Part shown: positions 1 to 12,339 of the stretch, piece after piece
How positions within the stretch are numbered: position 1 is the first letter of the stretch
How the letters are laid out: each line of letters starts with the position of its first letter
NCBI GenBank assembly: GCA_016758965.1
Contig: JAEPRB010000292.1
Coordinates: 1 to 45,601, forward strand
Direction: 5' to 3'
DNA: 45,601 nt
From: Circinella minor
Lineage: Eukaryota; Mucoromycota; Mucoromycetes; Mucorales; Lichtheimiaceae
Translations under genes and position numbers: made by a program
The notes under the pieces: model-generated
What the model was told of the DNA's origin: nothing
Seen by the model: only the letters and a program-made list of their open reading frames with translations
Databases searched by the model: none

Positions 1-2911
1 CTGTTATATATTGATTTATCATAGGTGCAAGTCAGACATCCACTGTTATGCATGGACCATTTAAGAGCACTTATATTTTTCCCCTTCCCTCATTTTATTC
101 CCCAGGAATTATATAAGCGCCGAAATTAACTTACTGACAGCCCACTTGTATTATTAATAGCTATTAATGATAATTCATGAATTTATTTAATATGATGTAC
201 TTCTTGAGTATTATAAATAGCAGAGATAATAACTATAGCTCGTAAAGTGAAATACCCTAAATGCACAAACACACTAAATTTACTTTTTTTTTAATATATA
301 GACAGCTTGCACGTTTTAAATTCTTTGGTGAAAAAAAAAATAGTTTCGGACAAATTCCGGTTGGGTTATCAATGATGACAATAATAATAATAATAATAAT
401 AATTAATATTGCCCCAGCTCTACTCTCTCTTTATCTATATATATAATACATATTTAGTTTACCTTTTTTTCATCTGCAGAATGAATTGCACAGGGGACGG
501 AACCAGATTTATGTTTATCATCATATGGAAACGAAAAGCAGCCGAATTTTTAATTTAGAATACAAGAATGTTTCATATGGAAGATCTTGATCCTATGTTC
601 CCGCTCCTTTTTTTATTTTATTCTAGCAAGAATTACATATTGATATATTATTCAAGGGAAAATAATCTAATAAAAAAAAAGTTGTGTGTGAAACAAGATA
701 AAAAAGGGAATATATGATTTAGTAATGTAAGCTACTAGTAGTCAAAAAAAAAAATTAAAGTTAATTTTTTTTGTTGTATAAAAGGATTTATACTGTTTGT
801 TTATAGGATGCTGATAAATATTAATAATAAATAAAGTAATAGAAAAGAAAACCTCGTGGCAAAATATTATCGTGGTTTGGATGACTAAATTATCATTTTA
901 TTGTAATATATTTGAAGTTCTGACAAAAATAAAATAAAATGGAGTGGCCATCATCTTCGTCATCGTCGCTCTTCTTCTTTTTTTCCAATAAAAAAAAGCA
1001 AGGGGATCATCAAATCATTATTATGTAAAAGCGCCATGATTTTTAAAAGTGGCGATCAATAGGATTAAAATTTTCATCCAGTAAGATTCATTTATCTTGT
1101 AAACGTTCAAGTAGAACAAGAAGATACAGGGTCGATTTTTCTATGGTTATGATTTATATATAAAATTAAAAAAAAAACTGTGATTAATTGGGGGGAGGGA
1201 ACAACATAGGCGGAAGCCTATTTATGGTTCCGGTCTTTACGCTTACTGGATTATGGAACACTAGAATTATCGGTAACAACGGGTCCATCCGTTTATTTTC
1301 ATTCTTTCTTATATTTTCTTTATACCTAGCAATAAAAAATAACATTGATTTAGTAAGCTCTTTTTTTTTGTTACCATCTCAACCATCAAAATTCGGATGA
1401 TAACCTGATTTTCTTAATCTTATTATTATTCAACTATAATTAATTTCTTTCTTGCATTATAATTATTATATAAAAGTAATTAAAATTGAAACATAATAAG
1501 TTTTTTTTTTCGCGCTAAACGTTTTTCTTCTTTCCTCCCCCCCCAATAAAAAAAACGAGGCTGTTTTATTAGTCGAATGTGTCAACAATATAATCAACCG
1601 CAGGAATGACTAAATGGCAAAAAAAAAGCCTATCTAAAATAAGAGCAAAAAGAAAGTAAAAAGGGGGGGGTAGAGAGAGAAAAGATATAGGTGTAACTAC
1701 TCGATCTGGATAAATCATCAATATAAAAAAATCATGGTCCCGTCGTCATTTTTCGTTATATACTATTATAGATGGAGTAAGGTTGTGTCTGTCATTTTTT
1801 AAATAGAAAAACTTATTATTCTCGGTGTGATGAACGGCTTTTCATCTTTTAAAGAAGGATTAAAGCATTGCGAGCATGAGGCAACATCTACAAACGCTAT
1901 TGGTGACATATTATATTCCTGACTTTGAAAAAATAAAGCAGATATTTTGTTTGATTCGCGGGTCTATCAAGAAACTATCACTATATTATGAATAAAATAT
2001 ACATTTGGATACGTTGTTTCTTATTTTAGTGTGTGTCTTCCTAATATAATAACGTAAATATGTGTAAACTACAATACCAAAGTAGCACCTCTAAGCATTT
2101 TGGGGGGAGTAATGTAAAAAAAAAATAGGTAACCGTAAATTTTTTAAGGTACCCTCAGAGTTTAGCCAATAAGAAAAGGAGAAAGCATGGCACGCACTTC
2201 TTCATTGGGCAACAATATTAGAAGAGTAGAAAAAAACGTAGATGATAGCACGTAGCTGTTAATGTATTATTATGTATATTATGTATGAGTGTGTTATATT
2301 GTGTGACTTAAAATATGAGGAGCAAAAAAAAAAAGGCATTCCTTGTGCTACCCATCGCAGCCGATCATTGCAGGAAACACTGCCCACGTTTTTAGGTTGT
2401 GGCAGTTGATTTGGCTGGTAGCATGGTTTTTAGAGGGGTCTAATCGCCTATTCACCCCTTTAATCCTTGATGAGCTGGTAACTTCTTAAACGCTCTCTTC
2501 CTTTCATCCATTCAACCCTTTACCCACCACACGCACTCGTAAACCTTTCCTTCATCATCATAAATCCTTCCTCCCCCCAAAAACCTATCTTCTCTATCGA
2601 ACTAAACTTTTGACTTTGAATATTTTTTTTTATTTTGTGCCTTTTTCTCTTTTTCTTTTTCAACAGAAACGAAAAAAAAAAAAAAAAAAAAAACTTGCTA
2701 ATGGTGTAAAAAATATATTATATTTACACATACACTTCTTTCTTTTTCATTTATTTCGCCCATTTTTTCAGAATAACAATATTTATCAGCAAAATTATAA
2801 ACATAATTATATTTTTATATGTAAGAAACCAATTCTTCTATCATATACATATATAACCTTTTAGTAACAACAAAAGAAGAAACAGAATAACAACAACAAC
2901 AACAGTAATCA
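1..2911. other. Long AT-rich intergenic and upstream region of the bHLH gene
   Basis: No convincing coding region on either strand: the open frames are short and dominated by homopolymer A/T runs. The last 300 bp or so before the bHLH start are pyrimidine- and A-rich, as in fungal promoters and 5' leaders, and the final 40 bp are CAA-rich. The stretch around 2340-2460 is less AT-biased than its surroundings and could hold regulatory sites, but I cannot name any. Confidence 0.5.
379..403. repeat. (AAT)n microsatellite
   Basis: Roughly eight consecutive AAT/ATA triplets in the intergenic region. Simple repeat with no coding support. Confidence 0.85.
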
Positions 2912-4588
2912 ATGGATTTAACAAACTTTGATACCATTAACGACATGTTACGTTCGTTTTCAAGCGAGCCATCCAATATTGATATGCTATTACAGCAATC
3001 GGGAAATCTTGATTCGTTTATGGCAACGTTAAATAATACTAGTAATCCCCCACCAACAACACCGAGAGCGCCAATAAATGACCATCATCCCCAGTTTCAC
3101 AAGTCCTTCAATGATATCTCCCCGCACCATCCACCTCATTCAAATAATTATTACGAAGATGTAAGTTTTTTCATTAATGTTATTCATATAAAATATACAC
3201 AATTACCAAAAAGAAAAAGAGAGAAAAAAAACTAATATATAAATTTCCTAACAATCGGATTCTTTTTTGGATCGTTGTATACTTGTTGTATGTTACATAG
3301 GATATATTTACACCACTCATTTCACCTGCAATGACACCGTCGTTTTCTTATCATCCTCATCAACAACATCAACATCACCAACATCAACAGCATCCTGGCC
3401 CTGTTTCACAGGAGATGGATTTTTCTCCATTGACTTCACCAGCAATCATGCCACAGCAACATCTTCATTCTAACCAATATCAACATCAACATTCACGCGA
3501 ATCATCTAATTCGAATATGACTGTACCAGTGTCCATACCACCATCCTCAATGCCAACATCTGAAGATAGTGATATGACACCTTCTCAAATTTACGAACAG
3601 TACGAACAATTGGAGCGTGCAAAAATCATGATCACGCGTCGTCTTTCTGAGTTACACAAACATCAGAAGCGACCAAGAGAAGAAGAACAGATACAGCAAC
3701 AAAAACATATACAACAGCAACAACGTCAGCTACAACGTCGTATATCAGGTAAATAAATAGAAACAATTAATTGCTATTGTTTTAATCATAGTTTACATAT
3801 ATTTATAAAACAATGTATTAAAAAAAAGAATTTATTACCTTATTTTTATGGTAGATCAACAACAGCCATTGTCACCAGCTGGCTCTCCATGCATTGAGCC
3901 TGTAACACCTGCTTCGTTAATGAAAATAAAGAGTAATAATGTTACTCCACCTGTTGCAGTTATTAAACCGGTTACTCCAACTACTCCGAAAACGTCGTCT
4001 CCCCCAGCTAAAAAGTCTCGACGTATTGCAGCAGCAACAGCAACAAATAATTCATCAACACCAGAACATGCTTCACCTCGTGCTTTAAAACCATTGTTAA
4101 TTAGTCCAACTTTACGACCAGGTCCAACACCATCACCTTTAGTTCATGATGCAGAACATATTCTTGCGACCCGATCTAATTATCAAAATTTAATGGAAGG
4201 TAAAGCAGCAGCATTAGGTATCGCATTTTCATCCAATATCAAAAGTGGACTTGAAATCCGTCGAACCGCTCATAAGGCAGCTGAACAAAAACGTCGTGAT
4301 TCATTGAAAGAATGGTTTGATCGATTACGCCGTGAAGTTGAAGAAGGATATGTTAAACAAAAAGAAAAAGCTGAACGTGAATTATTACAACAGCAACAAC
4401 AAGAAAAACCACGACAGGAACAGCAACCTCAATCTCCAACAGATCAGGAACAAAATGGTAAAGATGAAGAACCTAAACCACTTTCTAAAGTATTATTATT
4501 GAAATATGCGTATGAATATATTTCATCTCTGAAAGATATAATTGAAGAAAAAGATCAACGTATTCGTCAACTTGAAAGACAACAGTAA
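2912..4588 (+). CDS. bHLH(-zipper) transcription factor with poly-Gln regions
   Basis: Three exons, 2912-3160, 3301-3748 and 3855-4588, joined at GT-AG introns whose phases agree, give a 476-residue protein. The start has a favourable context (ATCAATGG) after a CAA-rich leader. Residues 1-365 are low-complexity: His/Gln runs near 95-110, a Gln/Arg segment near 210-232 and many SP/TP pairs (possible phosphosites). The basic region near 368-382 reads AHKAAEQKRR; the His372, Glu376 and Arg380 pattern is that of class B factors that bind CACGTG E-boxes. Helix 1 follows to about 395. Helix 2 (LSKVLLLKYAYEYISSLKD) and a short heptad-like tail reach the C-terminus at 476. The roughly 45-residue loop between the helices is unusually long and contains a Gln run. 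A nuclear, dimeric DNA-binding regulator is the family expectation; the target pathway cannot be read from the sequence. Confidence 0.9.
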
Positions 4589-5335
4589 AAAAACAAAAAG
4601 AAAACTTTCTTTTATCTTTTTCCTTCCCATCCCATTCCTTTTTATATCTTTTTCTTTTTCTTTATATATATATATATAATCATTTTGTTTTTATAACACA
4701 CCTCATACACTTTTAACATATATATGATTCCATCCCCATTTCTTTTATTATTATGCCTATCATGATGAGAGTACCTTTCTCTTTCTTCTTTTTGCTTTTT
4801 TTTTCTTCACCTTATAATTTTTGTCTATACCATTTTATTTTCTTTTCTTTTTATTATGCACATCTTGTTTTTTCTTCTTTTATATGAAAAGGAATGTGTA
4901 CATATTCCTTTTTCTATCTCTCTTTTTATTTTTATTTTGTTCTTCCCTCCCCCCCCCCCTTTTTCGTAGATATTTTTTTCTTTCTTCCTGCATCAATATG
5001 CTTTATTTTATTTTTCTTTTCTAACCCATTTGTTAAATACGATTATGCAGTTTATTTATAAGAGGTACGCAAAAAAAAAAATGTACATTTATTTTTTTTT
5101 AATTACAGAGAAAGGTGGTTTGGTGGTCAGTGCGTAATTTACATGAATTTTTTCTTTTTGTGGGCATTTTTATTGGCTATAATTGGAAGGAATATGAATT
5201 ATATTATTTTAAACATTGAAACTCATGCATGAACCAATAATAATCATAATCATAAATTTTTTTCTATGATTTTTTTTTTTTTGTATAAGATCATATGTTT
5301 ATATAAATATTATTTATCTGTATTATTATTATTTT
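4589..5335. other. Convergent 3' spacer between the bHLH and Dug2-like genes
   Basis: 747 bp of pyrimidine-rich then A/T-rich DNA between two converging stop codons. It holds a C9-10 run near 4950 and several poly-T tracts. Small open frames here are Phe/Leu low-complexity artefacts. It probably contains both genes' 3' UTRs and polyadenylation sites, but no single signal can be assigned. Confidence 0.6.
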
Positions 5336-8300
5336 TTAGGCCTTCGACGTTGATAAATCTTGTAAAAGTGATTTTATGATTCGACGACCTGCATGTAAAT
5401 TACGTAAACGTATCCGTTCATTATGTAAATGTGCTTGATCAGATGCCTAACATGTTATAATTTATTATTTTTTGTATGTTAATATTCAAGTACCACATCA
5501 AGGAAAATAATTATAATAACAGCAATTTTATTTACCTGACCCATTGGTAAGTGAACAGCAGGTGCATTACAAAATTTCTCTAGGAACCGAACAGCTGGAA
5601 TTGATCCACCTTCGCGTATATATAAAGGTTCCGTGTTCCATTCTTTTTGAATTGCTTTTTCAACAGCTTTAAAGTATCGACATTCCGGATTACCTAACCA
5701 ATATTCTGCTGAACTTTGAATTTCAACCTTTATAATAATAAGAACAATATCACTTATTAGTTATAATCATTTTAAATAATTAAAACAAGTTTAGATATGT
5801 AAAGAAAAAGGGAGAACAAGACTCACATTGATTTCATTTTCAGAGTTCATTTCTGCAAATACTTGACGAACATAATCTTCAAATCTAAGAGCAATATCAT
5901 CAATCGATTGATCTGGAACAATACGCATACTAACACAAGCCTTGGCACATCTTGGAATAATCGTTCGATTACTGATTGATACATCAATTTTATGTACAGA
6001 TAATGTTGGGAAACGCCAACGTGCCATCAACTCTTGTTTCAACTTTTCCTTATCAATAGGATATTGCTGTGTTGGTCGAATATAAGGTCGTGTATTATCA
6101 TTTAATGGTGAATCACAACTACTGCTAGTTCTTGATTTATCCGAAAGTGTTGGTGAGGTTATTGCAGAATGTTGTGTTCTCGATTGTGAAAGTGCTGTCT
6201 CGGACCTATATACATCAATTCACATATTACGTGGTTACTGTTTTGTTCTCCTTCTCTTCTAATTTTTAATTTAGTTTTAATACTTACGTTTGTAACCAAT
6301 TTACAATAGGATCATATAGTTTATTTTCATATTCTGTAACTTGACTGACGTCGTCGTAAAATCCTGGTACTAGCACTTGTTTGTTGCTATCTACCAATTT
6401 ACTGGTAACATGAATCAAATCAACGAGAGGTTCAGATACAGCACCACCTTCTACACCGGAATGTAAGTCAGATAATGTATTGGATATCTAAAAATCCATG
6501 TAGAAATTTTCAAAGTGTAAATAACTTTTTGCTTCACGTAGTTAAGAAAATGTATAGTATCTTTTTTTTTACTTACGGTAATAGATGCATGAATGACGCC
6601 ACGTAGACCGTAAGTAATACATGGTACATCTTCTCCTAACCAATATGAATTACTATATCATTTATAATAAAAGTCGTTTTAGAACTCAAAATTAAACCTT
6701 GTAAATTACTTTATATACTTACCTAAGCAAGATCAAGTCCACATCTGTAAAAAGATCCTGAATAATAATTTAATTTTTCTCATTTAGTACAATTATAACA
6801 TCCAAAATAGAATATAAAACAGATGTTTTTTATAATTTTACCTTGTATGTGTTCACAGCTTCTTTAAATCCAACACTCCCATTTTCTTCTTCACCTTCAA
6901 CTAAAAAGATTACATTTACATCCAATAATCCTTCTTTAAGAAGCTCATAAACAGCAAAAATGGATGACAGTACTGGACCCTGTATATAGAACGTTATAAA
7001 TTTCACGTGGCATGTGTCAAAAAAAAGATAATCAGGTGAAACAAAAAAAATGTAGGGGGATTAAAAAAAATTCTTACTTTGTTATCACTAGTTCCTCTTC
7101 CATATAAATAACCATTTTTACCCGTAAGTGTAAAAGGATCTGTATTCCATTGTTGCTTTTCGTTTTGTGCTGCAATAACATCATAATGTCCATAAACAAG
7201 TACAGTCGGAATTTTTGATTCACCATTTAGACCGACATTACTTGTGCGTCTTGCTGAAAATCGCCCATAGACTAATGGATTACGACCAGTAGTACCAGGT
7301 AGCTTTATATTACCAAAGTTAATAAAGGTATATAAAGAGACAAAAAAAGTTCATTTTTATTGATATTATTTCTTACCATACGGCTGACTGCACCGAGCTG
7401 TTGTAAAACATTTTTCAAAAATCTTGCTCCTCGACGACATTCTTCCATAAATTTTGGGGATCCACTGACAGTACGCATAGTGATCCATTTATCCAATACA
7501 TAAAGAAGAGTATCTATATAAATAAATTATTAAAGGCTTGCTTTTCCGTTAATTGAATTTAAAAGAAAAAAGGTTACCACTTGATGGTGCATCTTGTACA
7601 ATACTATTTCGACGGAATTGTTCCACTGGTTTTGATGGCGATGGCATGTCCCAAAACTAATAAGAAAAAAAAAGAAGATATATACTTAATCCTTTATTAT
7701 AACAACAAATATTATATACATATCTATATGCTTACCTTAATGGAATGATCACTACTACCAGTAACCAAATAATCTTGTGAGCATATCATGGATAAGACAA
7801 TACCATCATGATCATCCATACATTCTCGGAACTCAAACTCTTCATTCCAGACCTTACATTTCCCAAGAAAACAAAATCATTATAAAATTCTACTATATCC
7901 TGCAACAAATTATTTTATAAATAGAATACCTTGATAGTTCCATCAGCTGACGCACTGACAAATCCAGGTCCTCTGATTGCTACTGCAAGCACATCATCCT
8001 ATATGTTATATCAAATAAGATTAAAAAAACCATTAAATTATCAAGTTACAGATACATATATATCCTTACAGTATGCGCCATCATCGAGCGAATAAGTTGA
8101 TTCTATTAACAAAAAGCATGAGTTATTTTTTTATTAAACTATAATTTACTAAGCTGGAATTTACTAAGCATACCGTTTCTAAATCCCATATCTAATCAAT
8201 ATACAACAGCGAAAAAAATGGAGTAAGTAGAAAAGAATTTAACTTTATCTGTGTCCATAATCTAACATAGCGAAGAAACTTTTACAAATAATGTACCTGT

Positions 8301-9987
8301 ACATCGCCTCCTTGAACGCCACAAAACAAATAACCATCTTCCGAAATTGCCATAGATAAAACGCCTTTGTCTGTATCACCACGTAAGGTGTTCAGTAATT
8401 TAAGTGAAGAGTTGGAGATACTCCAAATCTATCAACAAATTTACATTTTAGTAAAACAAACAAGTATCCCTTTCTCTCTATAATAATTAGAATTTCATCG
8501 TATATAAAAATATACCTTGACATCTCCGTCACCAGAACCTTTTTGACATAAAAAAAAAAAGGTTATAAACAAAAAAGAGCGAGAATAAAATGACCCATCC
8601 ACTCCCCCATTGTATATAATAAATAACTCAATTTTGTTTTACCACTTAATATGACTTCTCCATCCACATTGGGTATATCAACAGCATGTAGCAGGCAATA
8701 TACATAGCCATCATGTGCATTACATCGAACATTCTTTTCACGAATAACACATTTGACAAGATCATCTTCTGCTGGAAATCGATCCACTTCTTCACGAATA
8801 TCTTCATAAGAAGGTGATTCAAAAAATTTGGATTTTTGGGAACTACGAGGATTAATCGGAATGATGGGTACATTACCAGTAGATCCATGTGTTTGAGGAT
8901 CAGTAAAGTCGTACCACTTTTTTTTTACAAAAAAAAAAAAGAACAAAGAAAATAATGCATCCGTTAGTTTTATTTTTTGGCCAATCAGGAATAATCATAT
9001 ACTAAAACATGCGGTTCAACAAAAGTGTTTCGCTCATCCTCTCAATCAACACGTACCTGAATACTTGTATTTTGACTTCCAAAAATTAACATATTTGCAG
9101 TCGAGGAATAAACCATCGAAAAAATATCACCAACATCATGACAAGATTGAATAAGATAGATACATCTCAGTGTTTCTGTATCCCAAACCTATATAATAAT
9201 AATAATAATAAACTTATTTACATGAGTAATCAATATTTCAATATACCAGTATTTTAATATCTCTTAATCCATCTTTACCCGAATCGTGCCATCTCCTAAT
9301 ATATATATATTTAATTAATTATTTTGGATTAGATTATTTTACTTTCTGTCACATTTTTATTTTATTTTTATTTTTTTGAAAGTGTTTCTAACCTGAACAA
9401 CTAAATAACCAAAGTTGATCTGGTGAAAGTGTCAAGCCCAGTACACTTCCTCGATGTCCAACTAAACTCGTAACTAACGAAAAGTTTTGTAGATCCCAAA
9501 CCTAAAATTGACATTGGATTTCGTTGTCATGGTGAAAAGCAAAATGTTATTAAGTAGAACCATACGCAAGAATGCAAATAAAGAATAAAGAATAAAAGAA
9601 ACTTACATGTATTCTGGAACTTTGACTACCACTAAATAAATATTTATCGCTTGCAGCTAGTGACAACACAGAATTATCGTCTTGAGATATAGTATGAACA
9701 CATCGTGTAGGATACATTGGTTTTGAACTCGTCGTTTTTGAAATGTTCCCTGTTATAATAAGCACAAAACGAACAAGGAAAAAAAAAGAGAAATAAAAAG
9801 GGGCAAAAGTTATGTATGTATGTGCGTGAGTTTATGATAGTGTAAAAAAAAATAAGAACGCGGCAGTTTGCTTTTTTTTATCAATCTTTTTAGAATGTAA
9901 TTGTTTACTTGTTTCAAATGGCAATTTACCTAAAGGTATCGGGCTTTCAGTTCGTGAAGCAAGCAAGTCGATGGTATTAAGGTCCAT
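5336..9987 (-). CDS. DUG2: Dug2-like glutathione-degradation subunit (WD40 + M20 peptidase)
   Basis: Twenty-two exons on the minus strand: 9930-9987, 9607-9749, 9393-9502, 9279-9295, 9057-9188, 8643-8916, 8516-8538, 8297-8428, 8174-8191, 8070-8102, 7930-7998, 7736-7852, 7578-7656, 7377-7513, 7078-7302, 6842-6979, 6723-6757, 6577-6652, 6288-6487, 5827-6205, 5536-5727, 5336-5446. All introns are GT-AG. The product is about 898 aa, close to yeast Dug2 (878 aa). Residues 50-385 hold WD40 blades (VWDTET, KIWS, IWDLET, KVWNEE, KFWDMP). Residues 390-898 are an M20 peptidase: GHYD (His486, Asp488), GRGTSDNKG (Asp520), EGEEENGS (Glu553/554), LHSG (His614) and AHLHNE (His868). In yeast, Dug2 with Dug3 starts glutathione cleavage in the cytosol. 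One oddity: exon 3 has one base too many (A5 on + at 9480-9484), which shifts the frame between VWDLQNF and SLVTSLVGH. This may be a sequencing error or a real lesion. Confidence 0.9.
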
Positions 9988-10380
9988 TATACTTTTTTTG
10001 ATCTTATGACATGGAAAGTTGTTACCAGTTACCTGTGGTCCTTAAAAAAAAGAAAAGAAAAATGCATTGTTTGTATTTAGATTAGGTTGACCGGAATTTG
10101 AATCTACACATTGATTTTTTTTTTTTTTGACATAAAATGTGTAATGTCTCTCAAAAGCAACAAATATTTAATAGAAATGATGTTTTTACAAACAAAGAAA
10201 GCGCAATTTGTTTTTGTGAAAGGGTTTCTTTATTAGTTTTATAATCTACTGTAAGGCCTATAAGGATAATTGGTTCCACAAAAAAAGACCCCATACCGAA
10301 TAACTCTTAAAGAAAAAAAATTACTCATCTTCTTCTCCAGCCCCACGACCACAGTTGAAAAAGTATGACAGAATAGTAGC
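9988..10380 (-). promoter_or_regulatory. Upstream region of the Dug2-like gene
   Basis: About 390 bp between the chosen DUG2 start and the truncated repeat copy that begins at 10,381. It contains several A/T homopolymers and no clear TATA box or other named element. The promoter must be here or inside the adjoining repeat, because the repeat begins only 393 bp upstream of the start codon. Confidence 0.4.
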
Positions 10381-11818
10381 CGAATGACAACCTTGTGATT
10401 ACAGTAGAAATGATATGTTTATTAAAACAACACGTATTTAAGAGTACACTTTATAAATACTCAATATAATATATCAGCATATATTACAATTCACTGGGAT
10501 CTGATGTCATCAAATAATGATAGCAACGATACCTAATATTACATATATCGCCATGAAATCTTTAGCATACAAATCTTCAATGAAAAGAAAGAAATAGTAA
10601 ACTATTATAAAGCACCTGATATGTGCCCAAAATATTAAGTCTCTTAGAGTACCAGTAGATTACTATTATACAATAGTGCTTTAATACACAATGTAGCAGA
10701 GCTATAAAAAAAAGTTTCACAAAAATTAATCACATTATATTTTCATTTAATAAATGTTTGTTACAACTCATATATGTTATTAATGATGTATCAAATTATA
10801 CGCTTTATTACTATTACTATTTTTGATATTAGAGTGACTTTATGTATAGCAGGGTTTTTTGTAAATCGAAAAAAGGAAGTGCTATAAAAAATACTATAAT
10901 TTCTTAGTGATAATGCTTATGCTTTAATTTGTTACACGCTTGGATCGTTTTCGCATGGCTTGATTTGGTGGTTGATTAATAGGTGCTTTCCAAGTAAATA
11001 TACCATTTTTGATTTTGGTTACTGTCCATCCATATCTTTTGACAATAGCATTCAATGATTGAGATTTTTTAACATCTAGTACAGCGAGATACTGTTTCAC
11101 AGATTCATCATTAATTCCACGTCGTTCTTCGATAGTTGCAAATTCTCCCCAAAATCTATCCCTCGTATTAGAAAAATTAAGTGTAACTTCGTCGCCATTT
11201 ACATTATTGTGAAATTCACGCCACCATTCAAGAAAAGGATCATCATTTGTTATTGTAGCACCACCACGTTTTGAGGTAGTCGATGGAAGATTAGTAATAG
11301 TCGGTCTGGCTAATCTGGTAGAGTGATGAGTTGAAGGAGTTGTTTCCGATATAGATCTTTTTCGCTCAAGTTGTGGAATGGTCCATGTTTTTTTATTCTT
11401 ATTACTAGGTGGGCACTTTTGAAACTTGTTGAACATTTTTTTTATTTTTCTGTATAAACAATAACAGGATTTTTCTTTACATTTTGTAAGCAATAGAATT
11501 TCTTTGTGTAATCGTGCCTTTTTTTTTGCAAAAATATTGATCTAAAGTTAGTACTTACGCATAACCTGTTGGCATTGTCATCCAATGATTCCATATCTCT
11601 TTTTCAAAGTTTGTGCCCTTAATTCGTAAGCATTCATCCATCAATGATTGAAATGTGGGGATGTTATCTTGAGGGGTTTGACTTGTCGAAACAATCAATT
11701 CATTCTCGCTACAATATTCTTCCATAAATAATTGTATCATCCGTTCACCAGAAAAAGCTACTGAGCGTTCTGATTCTTCTTTAATAATAGGACGAAGTTC
11801 TTGTCCAAATAATTGAAC
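10381..11818 (-). mobile_element. Truncated 3' copy (copy A) of the GIY-YIG-like gene element
   Basis: This 1,438-bp block is nearly identical along its whole length to 22,473-23,905, including 543 bp beyond the stop codon. Differences are scattered point changes and one- to few-base indels. Both copies begin at exactly the same base (CGAATGACAACC) after unrelated flanks. Copy A breaks off inside exon 5 at 11,818, where the intact copy continues. It is therefore a 5'-truncated duplicate of the 23,013-26,811 gene. Confidence 0.85.
10924..11818 (-). pseudogene. 3' exons of the GIY-YIG-like gene, truncated
   Basis: Exon 6 (10,924-11,449) and most of exon 5 (11,559-11,818) of the family gene, with the splice acceptor and donor between them preserved. 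Exon 6 is still open and differs from the intact copy by a handful of residues (for example VLDVKKSQSLNAIVK against VRDVKKPQSLNALVK). Exons 1-4, including the nuclease-like domain, are missing, so no full protein can be made. An ATG inside exon 6 could allow a short product of about 170 residues, but nothing supports that use. The C-terminal tail is basic and Arg/Lys-rich. Confidence 0.8.
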
Positions 11819-12339
11819 GTATTTTTCATTTATTATCAAATTCAGAGTACCACACTATTTTTAGGGTAATTCTCGTGTCACCGACGTCAGTTATTCAGCA
11901 TTTCGAAAGGGGATTAACACAAGAATATTTTCATCAATACTTGTTGGTTATTTTTTAGACATACAAAATCGACTTTTAGTTTACTGGATAACTCTATACG
12001 TAATATCATGGATTATAGCCTACCACAAAAAAAAAGTTTGGATTTCGGCAAATATGCTCAGTTTATTTGGGGTATGACGGATGAGCTCAAATGTTTTAAG
12101 GGGTGTTGCGTGCATCAGATGCAATCAGTACAAAAAATCAGCAGCATCCATGCAGTTGTATAAATCCACAGACGCACCACTATTTTTGGAACTTACCACC
12201 TAGTTGTACACTACTCCAATCAACACCGAATTTGACGATACAAGCAATAGAATCTTTGTCGAATTTCTAAATGCTCGTATATGGCTAAGGTAGTGGTTGT
12301 AAACTGATGTTCGTACCATGATTTTTGTTTGCGGATCCG

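Noticed and set aside
2610..2864. Open frame of 84 residues before the bHLH gene
   Set aside because: Runs through poly-A and poly-T tracts in the leader region; Phe/Lys low complexity and no conserved feature.
4821..5024. Phe-rich open frame downstream of the bHLH gene
   Set aside because: Product of a pyrimidine-rich 3' region, no start context.
10381..11818. Retrotransposed mRNA copy
   Set aside because: The intron between exons 5 and 6 is kept and there is no poly-A tail.
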